From: Zoogloeaceae bacterium
GTDB lineage: Bacteria; Pseudomonadota; Gammaproteobacteria; Burkholderiales; Rhodocyclaceae
Direction: 5' to 3'
NCBI GenBank assembly: GCA_024235655.1
Contig: JACKLY010000006.1
Span: 82,311 to 146,310, forward strand
DNA length: 64,000 nt
Notes under the pieces: generated by a model
What the model saw: the letters and a program-made list of their open reading frames with translations, nothing else
Told to the model about the DNA's origin: nothing
Database searches by the model: none
Part shown: positions 16,591-23,453 of the stretch, in pieces
How positions within the stretch are numbered: the stretch's first letter is position 1
Layout: each line of letters opens with the position of its first letter
Made by a program: the position numbers and the translations under genes

Positions 16591-17052
16591 ATGAAAATTT
16601 CGAGAATTGCCGCTAACTTGCTGGCAGCCGCAGCCTTGACCGGCTTTTTGGGTGGCTCGCTGGCGCATGCCCATGATGATGCCTATCTGGATACACAAAA
16701 GGCGCCGAATGGCGGCCAGTTGCGCATGGCCGGCCCGTTCCACTACGAGTTGGTGGTGGTCAGGGACAGCAGGGAAGCCAAGGAAAATCCGGTCTATGTG
16801 TACCTGACCGATCATGCCGGCAACAAGGTCTCAAGCGCAGGCGCATCGGGATCGGCAATCATCCTTGCAGGCAAGCAGAAAGCCACGGCCACGCTGAAGC
16901 CTGACGGTGACAACCGTTTGCGCGGGATGGCGATTTATTCTTCAGACCCGGAGATGAAGGTGGTGGTTGCCATCATTCAGGCTGACAAGAAAACCGAGCA
17001 GGCGCGTTTTACGCCACTGGCAGCAATGCCGGGTATGGATCACAAACACTAA
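16591..17052 (+). CDS. Periplasmic protein with His-rich termini, unknown function
   Basis: A 153-residue secreted protein. The signal peptide ends LAHA at residue 27, giving a mature start HDDAYLDT. A beta-rich domain begins APNGGQLRMAGPFHYELVV and contains VYVYLTDH. The C-terminus ends in MPGMDHKH, with metal-ligand residues. The ELV..V...S....VYLTDH pattern resembles that of the protein at 11730-12290 (FELVAVVEDSKLMLYLDH), so the two may share a domain. It starts 46 bases after the permease stop behind AAAGGAATT, so it probably belongs to the efflux operon. A periplasmic metal-binding role is inference. Confidence 0.78.
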   Translation: MKISRIAANLLAAAALTGFLGGSLAHAHDDAYLDTQKAPNGGQLRMAGPFHYELVVVRDSREAKENPVYVYLTDHAGNKVSSAGASGSAIILAGKQKATATLKPDGDNRLRGMAIYSSDPEMKVVVAIIQADKKTEQARFTPLAAMPGMDHKH

Positions 17053-17078
17053 ACGCAGCAAATGACAGGAGAACGATC

Positions 17079-17588
17079 ATGAAGAAACATCTTCTCGCCG
17101 CACTCGTGGCCAGCATGGCCTTGTCTTTTTCGGCGCAGGCCGATGTTCGACATCATCGTGGCCCGATGCACGGGATGTCCGCTTCGGTAAGCGATGTCGC
17201 TGATTCCCCGGTGAAATCCATGCAGACCAACTTGCGTCGGATGATCGTGCAACTGGATCGTGTCAGTGCAGCCAAAACCGATCAGGAACGGCAGAAAGCG
17301 GTGGCTGACTACATGCAGACGGCGCAGGAAAACATGATGCTTGGTCATGCGCTCTACGCGAATGGGGAGAACTGCCCGATGATGGGTGAAGGCATGATGC
17401 CGGGCGGGATGATGCATGGCGGGATGATGTATCAAGGCGCCGGCCAACCTGGCAAACCTGCGGTGCCGGCCGATCGGCTGCAGATGATGGAGCAGCGTAT
17501 GGACAGAATGCAGATAATGATGGAGCACATGATGCGTCGTTCCGAGGGCGCCCCGGCGTCAATGCCGCAAGCGATGCCAATGCGGTGA
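17079..17588 (+). CDS. Methionine-rich periplasmic protein, probable copper binding
   Basis: A 169-residue secreted protein with signal residues 1-22 (SFSAQA). It holds about 28 methionines, mostly in pairs: NMM, PMM, GMMPGGMMHGGMMYQG, QMMEQRMDRMQIMMEHMM. Such Met clusters bind Cu(I) and Ag(I) in known periplasmic carriers. The N-terminal mature part also has HH and HGM. The middle (MQTNLRRMIVQLDRVSAAKTD) looks helical. I do not recognise a named family. The GGAG site 8 bases before the ATG and the 26-base gap from the previous stop place it in the efflux operon. Copper buffering is a strong inference from composition and context. Confidence 0.8.
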   Translation: MKKHLLAALVASMALSFSAQADVRHHRGPMHGMSASVSDVADSPVKSMQTNLRRMIVQLDRVSAAKTDQERQKAVADYMQTAQENMMLGHALYANGENCPMMGEGMMPGGMMHGGMMYQGAGQPGKPAVPADRLQMMEQRMDRMQIMMEHMMRRSEGAPASMPQAMPMR

Positions 17589-17616
17589 TGGCTTTCACTC
17601 GGAGCCGGGACGAATC

Positions 17617-17739
17617 ATGCCTGCCTGGTTGAAGCGTCTGCTGGCCTCTTTCCATGCCTGGCGCCAGGCGAACGCCGAGGCCCATGCACGAGCCAAGCCG
17701 CATTCATGCTGCTCGGCACCTCCACCCGGTGCCGGTTGA
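17617..17739 (+). CDS. Possible 40-residue small protein with a CC motif
   Basis: A 40-codon frame (MPAWLKRLLASFHAWRQANA at its start, ending HSCCSAPPPGAG) lies between the Met-rich protein and the cytochrome, on the same strand. The first half could form an amphipathic or membrane-surface helix, and the end carries His-Ser-Cys-Cys. A GGAG lies about 12 bases upstream, a little far. It fills an otherwise empty 176-base gap in a compact operon. It could be a genuine small metal-binding peptide or a chance frame. Confidence 0.4.
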   Translation: MPAWLKRLLASFHAWRQANAEAHARAKPHSCCSAPPPGAG

Positions 17740-17764
17740 TCGAATGAAAAAGGAGAATAAGCCG

Positions 17765-18154
17765 ATGTCGAATACGAACGGATTGCGTCGAGTGCTCGGA
17801 TCACTTGCTACGTTGCTTGCGCTGCCTGTTGCCGCGCAGTCTTACCAGGTGCCGCAGCCCTCGGCGGGGCTGATGCCGAATGCCTCGAAGGGCAAGGGGC
17901 TCTATGAAAAGAATTGCGCCAGTTGCCATGGCCCAGATCTGAATGGCAGCGATAAGGGACCACCGATGCTGCACAAGATCTATGAACCCTCGCATCACGG
18001 TGATGCGGCATTCCAGATGGCCGCAAAGAACGGGGTTCGTGCGCATCACTGGAAATTCGGCGATATGGCGCCGGTGCCGGCCGTAACGCCGGATGATGTT
18101 GCCCATATCGTCGCCTACATTCGCATGGAGCAGCGCAAGGCGGGCATCCAGTAG
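17765..18154 (+). CDS. Small class I c-type cytochrome
   Basis: A 129-residue periplasmic cytochrome c. Signal residues 1-24 end PVAAQ. The heme-binding motif is CASCH (Cys51-His55), and Met101 (FGDMAPVP) is a plausible sixth ligand. The C-terminal helix DDVAHIVAYIRMEQRK is typical of class I cytochromes. AAGGAG lies 8 bases before the ATG. It follows the metal-binding proteins, so it may serve a periplasmic redox step such as electron transfer linked to copper oxidation state; the sequence gives no partner. Confidence 0.9.
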   Translation: MSNTNGLRRVLGSLATLLALPVAAQSYQVPQPSAGLMPNASKGKGLYEKNCASCHGPDLNGSDKGPPMLHKIYEPSHHGDAAFQMAAKNGVRAHHWKFGDMAPVPAVTPDDVAHIVAYIRMEQRKAGIQ

Positions 18155-18166
18155 AGTGCCTCGTGT

Positions 18167-19504
18167 TCAGGTCAGCCAGTGCAGCAGCAGACCGCTGGCG
18201 GCGGCGCCGCCAATCACCTGAACGACGCCGCGCTTGAAGCGGATCAGTGCCAGCGCTGCGGCTAGCATGATGGCCGCGGAACCGGCATCCAGAGCAGCAT
18301 CAAATCCGGCCGGCCACAGCACATGGCCAGCAAAGAACAGCGCCAGATTGAGGATGACGCCAACCACGGCTGCGGTGACTGCGGTCAGTGGTGCAGTGAA
18401 AGCCAGTTTGCCATGCGTCGATTCGACCAGCGGGCCACCGGCCAGAATGAACACAAAGGAAGGCAGGAAGGTGAACCAGGTGACGATCATTGCCGCTGTC
18501 ACGCCGGCCAGTAAGAGGGCGTCCGGCCCGAAGATGGCCTTGCCCCAGCCGCCGATAAAGCCGACATAGGCCAACACCATGATCAGTGGCCCCGGAGTCG
18601 TTTCTCCAAGGGCGAGGCCGTCAATCATCTGTGCCGCAGTGAGCCAGCCGAAATGCTCGACGGCGCCCTGATAGACGTAAGGCAGTACGGCGTAGGCGCC
18701 GCCGAAGGTAAGCAGGGCCGCCTTGGTGAAGAACCAGCCCATCTGCGTCAGCAGATGGTCCCAGCCGAAGACAAGCACCAGTCCGGCCATCGGCAGGCTC
18801 CAGAGCAACACGCCGACAATCAGCACGCTTGCCAGTCGTGACCAGCGGAAACGGGTATGCGGCAGCGTAGCGGCTGCTTCCGGTTTGCCGGATACGCCAG
18901 TCGTGTCGCCGTGCGGACGGCCAGAGAATTTCGTCGGGGCGAACCGGCTGCCAACAAGGCCGAGCACGGCGGCGCCGATGACGATTGCCGGGAACGGGAC
19001 ATGGAGAAAGAAAATCGCGGCAAAGGCGGCCAGCGCAATGGCCCACAATAGGCCATTGTTCAATGTCCGGCTGCCGATACGCCAGGCGGCATGCAGCACA
19101 ATTGCAGTGACCGCCGGTTTGATGCCCCAGAAGACGGCTGCAATCAGTGGTTGATGGCCATGTGCCATATAGATCCACGATAGCCCGATCAGGATGAGCA
19201 GCGAAGGCAGGACGAACAGCGAGCCGGCAACAATGCCGCCCCAGCTGCGATGCATCAGCCAGCCGAGATAGGTTGCCAATTGCTGTGCTTCCGGGCCGGG
19301 CAGCAGCATGCAGTAATTGAGGGCGTGCAGGAAGCGGCTTTCGGAAATCCAGCGTCGTTTTTCAACCAGTTCCTGATGCATGATGGCAATTTGCCCTGCC
19401 GGGCCGCCAAAGCTGATGAAGCCGAGTTTGAGCCAGAACAGCAAGGCATCGCGGAAGCGAACCCGGGGGATGTCTGGCGTCGTATCCTTGGTTTCTGTGC
19501 GCAT
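18167..19504 (-). CDS. chrA: Chromate transporter ChrA
   Basis: A 445-residue membrane protein of the CHR family, long (two-domain) form, which exports chromate by proton-coupled transport. Residues LLFWLKLGFISFGGPAGQIA open the first CHR domain, with the family's LPGPEAQQLATYLGW motif. The second copy shows FFTKAALLTFGGAYAVLPYV and LGETTPGPLIMVLAYVGFIGG, the equivalent Pro-Gly pattern. About ten hydrophobic segments are visible. It converges on the cytochrome gene with 12 bases between stops. No chrB or chrF regulator is adjacent. The ATG at 19504 is used; a TTG sits directly before it. Confidence 0.92.
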   Translation of the reverse strand: MRTETKDTTPDIPRVRFRDALLFWLKLGFISFGGPAGQIAIMHQELVEKRRWISESRFLHALNYCMLLPGPEAQQLATYLGWLMHRSWGGIVAGSLFVLPSLLILIGLSWIYMAHGHQPLIAAVFWGIKPAVTAIVLHAAWRIGSRTLNNGLLWAIALAAFAAIFFLHVPFPAIVIGAAVLGLVGSRFAPTKFSGRPHGDTTGVSGKPEAAATLPHTRFRWSRLASVLIVGVLLWSLPMAGLVLVFGWDHLLTQMGWFFTKAALLTFGGAYAVLPYVYQGAVEHFGWLTAAQMIDGLALGETTPGPLIMVLAYVGFIGGWGKAIFGPDALLLAGVTAAMIVTWFTFLPSFVFILAGGPLVESTHGKLAFTAPLTAVTAAVVGVILNLALFFAGHVLWPAGFDAALDAGSAAIMLAAALALIRFKRGVVQVIGGAAASGLLLHWLT

Positions 19505-19554
19505 CAATTGTCTCGGGGAACTTGGCGATCAGGCGATTGTGGCCCGGAAATGAC

Positions 19555-19576
19555 GACGGGGGCCGAAGCCCCCGTC
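19555..19576 (-). terminator. GC-rich hairpin at the end of the tmRNA precursor
   Basis: GACGGGGGC, a TTCG loop and GCCCCCGTC form a very stable 9-bp hairpin on the minus strand, about 45 bases after the tag stop codon. There is no clean T-run behind it (only GTCATTT), so it may be the 3' structure of the coding piece or a weak terminator. Confidence 0.6.
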
Positions 19577-19807
19577 GATAGCCATTCTGTTTATTGGACG
19601 GCTATGTCCTCAGCAGGCCTTAAGCGGCCATTGCGAAACGCTCATCGTTTGCGTTTGTGGTTTTGCGCGGATTACGTCCGTCGCCTCTCGGGCCGCCTGC
19701 TCGCCTTCTTTCACCCTGTCGAGACCAGATCACCCCCCCTGTGGTGGAGATGGGCGGAATCGAACCGCCGTCCAGAACGCTTCCGGGTTGCCGGAATTAC
19801 GACCGTA
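19555..19807 (-). ncRNA. ssrA: Circularly permuted two-piece tmRNA (betaproteobacterial type)
   Basis: Trans-translation RNA in permuted order. On the minus strand the acceptor piece comes first: GGCGG-TTCGATT-CCGCC forms the T arm, followed by CATCTCC-A-CCA ending at 19742. Only about four bases later the normal 5' end begins at 19737: GGGGGTG, which pairs with CATCTCC to close the acceptor stem, then ATCTGGTCTCGACAGGG. The tag frame at 19652-19620 reads ANDERFAMAA followed by TAA, about 85 bases from the 5' end, as in other tmRNAs. The RNA would be cut near 19738-19741 to give two paired molecules. The 5' end (about 19807) is placed from the promoter at 19813-19841. Confidence 0.92.
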
Positions 19808-19812
19808 CGAAC

Positions 19813-19841
19813 ATTATGGGGGCGATGGCGCCTGATTTCAA
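19813..19841 (-). promoter_or_regulatory. Promoter of the tmRNA gene
   Basis: On the minus strand TTGAAA (19841-19836), a 17-base spacer and CATAAT (19818-19813) form a near-consensus sigma-70 promoter. The predicted start, about 7 bases on (about 19806), falls exactly where the acceptor piece should begin. Confidence 0.8.
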
Positions 19842-19866
19842 GGTGCGATGTGATTTGCCCGGGGGG

Positions 19867-20523
19867 TCAATAGCCAGAAACGATGTCGAAAATATCTTTG
19901 GCATGCTCAACACGGTGGGTGGCACCCCATTGGTCAATGGGGCCGCTGTCCCCCAGATAACCATAGGCGGCGGCAATGGTTGTCATGCCCGCCGCCTTGC
20001 CGGCCTGGATGTCGCGCAGGTCGTCGCCGACATAAATGCTTGCTGTGGCCCTGCAGCCAGCAAGGGAACAGGCCAGATGCATCGGGTGTGCGTATGGTTT
20101 TGCGCGTGGAGAAGAGTCACCGCTGACGATGCAGGCTGCGCGGCGGGCATAGCCCAGTGCGTCCATCAGCGGCAAGGTGAAACGCTGCGACTTGTTGGTA
20201 ATGATGCCCCAGGCAATGCCTTCGGCCTCCAGTGTCTGGACAAGCGCATCAATGCCGGGGAAAACGACGGTATGGGTGCATAGCGCCTGTTGGTAGTGCG
20301 TGAGAAATCGCTGGTAATAGTCGGTGTAGTCGGGGTGGTCGGGCAGCATGTCCAGTCCGGCACGCAGCATGCCGCGCACCCCTTGGGATACAAAGGGGCG
20401 CAGTTTCTCCATGCTGACCGGCTCGAGATCAAGGTCGGCACGCAGGTGATTGAGTGCCGCACCGAGATCCGGTGCCGTATCGGCAAAGGTGCCGTCGAGA
20501 TCGAAAAGGACGGCGTCAGGCAT
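19867..20523 (-). CDS. HAD-family sugar phosphatase, MupP/Gph type
   Basis: A 218-residue HAD phosphatase. Motif I is VLFDLDGTFADTAPDLG (nucleophile Asp and acid Asp), motif II is IITNKS, and motif III/IV is SIYVGDDLRDIQAGKAAGM. Two close relatives differ in substrate: Gph dephosphorylates phosphoglycolate, while MupP removes phosphate from MurNAc-6-phosphate in the peptidoglycan recycling route found in Pseudomonas. The order mtaD-ubiG-this gene (here with an OmpA gene between the first two) mirrors that of mupP in P. aeruginosa. Segments such as GIITNKSQRF, VGDDLRDI and YGYLGDSGPIDQWGA look MupP-like. I therefore lean to MupP but leave the symbol open. The ATG at 20523 overlaps the ubiG stop by 8 bases. 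Confidence 0.88.
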   Translation of the reverse strand: MPDAVLFDLDGTFADTAPDLGAALNHLRADLDLEPVSMEKLRPFVSQGVRGMLRAGLDMLPDHPDYTDYYQRFLTHYQQALCTHTVVFPGIDALVQTLEAEGIAWGIITNKSQRFTLPLMDALGYARRAACIVSGDSSPRAKPYAHPMHLACSLAGCRATASIYVGDDLRDIQAGKAAGMTTIAAAYGYLGDSGPIDQWGATHRVEHAKDIFDIVSGY

Positions 20524-21214
20524 TCCTGGTGGTGTGAACAAGATAGTTCACATCGGTATCGCGGCCTAGCGAGTAGCGCTTGCTCAAGGGGTTGTAGGTC
20601 ATGCCGATCACTTCGTCGAGTTCCAGGCCGACACTTTTTGCCCAGCGCGCCATTTCTGATGGTTTGATGAACTTGGCATAGTCGTGCGTGCCCTTCGGCA
20701 ACATCTTCAGGATGTACTCGGCGCCAATCACTGCCAGCAGATAAGCCTTCGGGTTACGGTTGATGGTCGAGAAGAAAACATGGCCGCCGGGTTTTACCAG
20801 CGCTGCACAGGAGGCAATGGTGCTCGCCGGGTTGGGTACATGTTCGAGCATTTCCATGCAGGTGACGACGTCGTAGTGGCCGGCTTCCTGTTCAGCGAGT
20901 TCTTCTGCCGAAAGAAGACGGTAATCGACTGAGTGACCACTTTCGAGCAAGTGCAGGCGGGCAACGCCGAGCGCCTTTTCAGACAGGTCAATGCCGGTGA
21001 CCGTTGCGCCACGAGTAGCCATGGCTTCGGAAAGCAGGCCGCCGCCGCAGCCGACATCGAGGACTTTCTTTCCGGCCAGGCCGGCATGACGGTTGATCCA
21101 GTCAAGGCGAAGCGGGTTGATCTCGTGCAGAGGGCGAAACTCGCTGTTCGGATCCCACCAGCGGTGAGCCAGTTCGCTAAATTTTTCCAGTTCGGTCGGG
21201 TCGGCGTTGATCAT
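20516..21214 (-). CDS. ubiG: Ubiquinone biosynthesis O-methyltransferase UbiG
   Basis: A 232-residue SAM-dependent methyltransferase that performs the two O-methylations of ubiquinone synthesis (polyprenyl dihydroxybenzoate and demethylubiquinol). Typical features are the N-terminal ADPTELEKFSELAHRWWDPN, the SAM-binding motif KKVLDVGCGGGLLSEAMA, and the later VVTCMEMLEHVPNP and FFSTINRNPKAYLLAVIGAE. The start MINADP at 21214 avoids the terminator sequence that the longer frame would translate. It is translationally coupled to the downstream phosphatase. It comes after the OmpA gene but beyond a terminator, so it likely has its own promoter or depends on read-through. Confidence 0.95.
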   Translation of the reverse strand: MINADPTELEKFSELAHRWWDPNSEFRPLHEINPLRLDWINRHAGLAGKKVLDVGCGGGLLSEAMATRGATVTGIDLSEKALGVARLHLLESGHSVDYRLLSAEELAEQEAGHYDVVTCMEMLEHVPNPASTIASCAALVKPGGHVFFSTINRNPKAYLLAVIGAEYILKMLPKGTHDYAKFIKPSEMARWAKSVGLELDEVIGMTYNPLSKRYSLGRDTDVNYLVHTTRNA

Positions 21215-21253
21215 GGTTTTTCGGAATACAGTGAAAATTAAAACGGCAGAAAG

Positions 21254-21282
21254 AAAAAAGCCCTGCATTGCAGGGCTTTTTT
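21254..21282 (-). terminator. Intrinsic terminator after the first OmpA-like gene
   Basis: AAAAAAGCCCTGC, loop ATT (plus strand) and GCAGGGCTTTTTT form a symmetric hairpin. On the minus strand it lies 16 bases after the stop of the OmpA gene and ends in six Ts. It could also work in the other direction. Confidence 0.9.
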
Positions 21283-21298
21283 GACCAGCGGGCCAGAA

Positions 21299-21970
21299 TT
21301 ACTTCTGGGTGCCGATGATTTCGATGTCGACGCGACGGTCAGCCTGCAGACACTCGATCAGAGCCTTGGTCTTCTTGTTGCCTTTGCACTTGTCGCCGGT
21401 CACGGGCTGCTTCTCGCCCTTGCCTTCGGTGTAGACCTTGTTGGCTTCAATGCCCTTGCTCACCAGGTAGGTCTTCACAGCAGCAGCACGCTTCTCGGAC
21501 AGTTTCTGGTTGTAGGCATCGGAACCAAAGCGGTCGGTGTGGCCAACAGCGATGATGACTTCCAGGTTCAGCGACTTGGACTTGCCGACGAGATCGTCAA
21601 GCTTGGCCTTGCCTTCCGGACGCAGAACAGCCTTGTCGAAGTCGAACAGCGCGTCAGCAGCCAGGGTTACCTTGGCTGAAGCTGGCTTGCCCATCGGCTT
21701 TGCAGCCATTGGCTTTTTCGGCTCACAGGTCTCTTTCGGGAGGAGGTCCTTGTCGCAGGCGCAGCCAGCCGGATCATTGGCAGCAGCGGCAGGCGTCCAG
21801 AAGCCAGTACGCCAGCAGAGGCCGGCACCGCTCTTGGCAACTTCGCCACGGCCATCGATTACATATACGCGATCCTTGCCCATGTGGCCATCAGCATTGG
21901 CAATAGATGCACCCAGACCCATGGCAGCCGCAATAACGACCATCAGGGATTGTTTGGCGATTTTCTTCAT
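21299..21970 (-). CDS. OmpA-family outer-membrane/peptidoglycan-binding protein, copy 1
   Basis: A 223-residue secreted protein. Signal residues 1-27 end SIANA. A short N-terminal cysteine-containing segment follows (SGAGLCWRTGFWTPAAAAND and GCACDKDLLPKE). The C-terminal OmpA domain (about 105-220) has FDFDKAVLRPEGKAKLDDL, VGHTDRFGSDAYNQKLSEKR and RRVDIEI, which bind peptidoglycan non-covalently. There is no large N-terminal beta barrel, unlike E. coli OmpA. A close paralogue lies at 23454-24122 beyond mtaD. Four Cys in the N-terminal and C-terminal parts may form disulfides. Confidence 0.9.
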   Translation of the reverse strand: MKKIAKQSLMVVIAAAMGLGASIANADGHMGKDRVYVIDGRGEVAKSGAGLCWRTGFWTPAAAANDPAGCACDKDLLPKETCEPKKPMAAKPMGKPASAKVTLAADALFDFDKAVLRPEGKAKLDDLVGKSKSLNLEVIIAVGHTDRFGSDAYNQKLSEKRAAAVKTYLVSKGIEANKVYTEGKGEKQPVTGDKCKGNKKTKALIECLQADRRVDIEIIGTQK

Positions 21971-22031
21971 TCGTTTCCCTCGTTTGTAAGTTGGAGTCCC
22001 AGACCCGGGCTACACACTAGGCCAACCCTTG

Positions 22032-23375
22032 TCAGGCTAGGTTTTCGCACGGACTGATAATAGTTTGCCATATGGATGCAATTTTTTCCAAATCCTTTTT
22101 CTGCATTCCGGTCAGAGTGTGGTTTTCCAGCAGCATTTTGCCTGAAACCCACACGTGGCTGACGTTTTCCCGGCCGGCTACATAGATTGCATGGGACTCC
22201 GGCGCGTAGCAAGGTGCCATTGAGGTGTCATCAAAACTGATGGCGCAGAGATCGGCAGACTTTCCCGCTACGATGGAGCCGATTTCATCGGCCAGTCCAA
22301 GCGCCTTGGCACCCCCCAGGGTTGCCGCATGCAAGGCCTGAAAAGCATTCATTGTCGTTGCATCGCCACTGGCACCCTTGGCCAGCAAGGCAGCCAGGCG
22401 AGCTTCGGCGAGCAGGTCAAGCCGGTTGTTGCTGGCGGCGCCGTCGGTGCCAATGCCAATGTTCAGGCCTTGCTTCAGCATGTCGCGGATTGGCGCCAGG
22501 CCGCTGCCGAGTTTGAGGTTCGAACTGGGGCAATGGGCTACCGATGCGCCTTCAGCAGCCAGCAGCCGGATCTCATGATCATTGAGATGTACGGCGTGTA
22601 CGGCAATCAGGTTGGGTGAGACGATGCCCAGTCGGTGCATGCGTTCCAGTGGTCTTACGCCATAAGTGGCGAGGCTTTGCTCAATCTCCGACAGAGTTTC
22701 ATGCAGATGAAGGTGTACCGGCAGGTCGAGTTCCCCCGTCAATGTGGCGATTCTTTCGAAACTTCGATCGCCAACGGTGTAGGGGGCGTGTGGTGCCAGT
22801 GCAAAATGGAGCAGCGGTTGCGCGCGCAGTGCGTCGCGTGCGGCCAGGCCCTTGGCCAGGTAATCGTCGGCATCGGTAGCATAGCTGCTGGGAAAATCGA
22901 GAAGCGCCAGACCAATGACAGCACGCATGCCGGATTCGATGACTGCTTTTGCCGCGGCCTCCGGGAAGAAATACATGTCATTGAAGCAGGTGATGCCGCC
23001 TCGGATCATTTCGGCACAGGCAAGCAGGGTGCCATCGTGAACGAATTCCGGAGAAATGTGTTTTGCCTCTGCCGGCCAGATATGCTCCTGTAGCCAGGTC
23101 ATCAGTGGCGTATCGTCACCGATGCCACGGAGCAGTGTCATCGCGGCATGACAGTGCAGGTTGACCAGGCCTGGCAGCAGCAGGTGTTTGTCCAGACGGA
23201 TTTCCTGTGCGGCAGTGAATTGCTGGCCGGCATCGTGTTCAGGAAGTATGGCAAGGATTTTCCCTTGCCTGATCGCAACAGCGTGGTGTTCAAGAACAGT
23301 GTTCGCTGGCTCGATCGGCATGATCCAGCGGGCTTTGATCAGAAGATCAATGGGTTGGACTGGATTCTGAGTCAT
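22032..23375 (-). CDS. mtaD: 5-methylthioadenosine/S-adenosylhomocysteine deaminase family hydrolase
   Basis: A 447-residue amidohydrolase of the TRZ/ATZ family. Metal ligands are visible in LVNLHCHAAMTLLRG (HxH), in HLHLHETLSE and in GTDGAASNNRLDLL. This family deaminates methylthioadenosine or SAH to the inosine form. In P. aeruginosa the gene adjacent to ubiG encodes a methylthioadenosine deaminase, and the arrangement here is similar, which supports mtaD. A link to the ubiG neighbour is sensible, since that methyltransferase yields SAH. Other substrates (such as cytosine or chlorinated triazines) cannot be excluded from sequence alone. Confidence 0.85.
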   Translation of the reverse strand: MTQNPVQPIDLLIKARWIMPIEPANTVLEHHAVAIRQGKILAILPEHDAGQQFTAAQEIRLDKHLLLPGLVNLHCHAAMTLLRGIGDDTPLMTWLQEHIWPAEAKHISPEFVHDGTLLACAEMIRGGITCFNDMYFFPEAAAKAVIESGMRAVIGLALLDFPSSYATDADDYLAKGLAARDALRAQPLLHFALAPHAPYTVGDRSFERIATLTGELDLPVHLHLHETLSEIEQSLATYGVRPLERMHRLGIVSPNLIAVHAVHLNDHEIRLLAAEGASVAHCPSSNLKLGSGLAPIRDMLKQGLNIGIGTDGAASNNRLDLLAEARLAALLAKGASGDATTMNAFQALHAATLGGAKALGLADEIGSIVAGKSADLCAISFDDTSMAPCYAPESHAIYVAGRENVSHVWVSGKMLLENHTLTGMQKKDLEKIASIWQTIISPCENLA

Positions 23376-23402
23376 GGTACGTATTATTCCATGAGGACAA
23401 AA

Positions 23403-23426
23403 AACCCCGCCGGAGCGGGGTTCTTT
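23403..23426 (-). terminator. Intrinsic terminator after the second OmpA-like gene
   Basis: AACCCCGC, loop CGGA and GCGGGGTT form an 8-bp stem. The T-run is on the minus strand (A-run at 23399-23404). It lies between the stop of the OmpA gene (23454) and the mtaD start (23375), only 28 bases before the mtaD ATG. Confidence 0.9.
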
Positions 23427-23453
23427 GTGTGCGGATTGATTGGGTTCCGCTTG

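Noticed and set aside
19555..19866. tmRNA as integration site of a mobile metal-resistance island
   Set aside because: The metal genes abut ssrA, a common island target, but I see no integrase and no copy of the acceptor end TGGTGGAGATGGGCGGAATC on the other side. Codon and base use look like the rest of the window.
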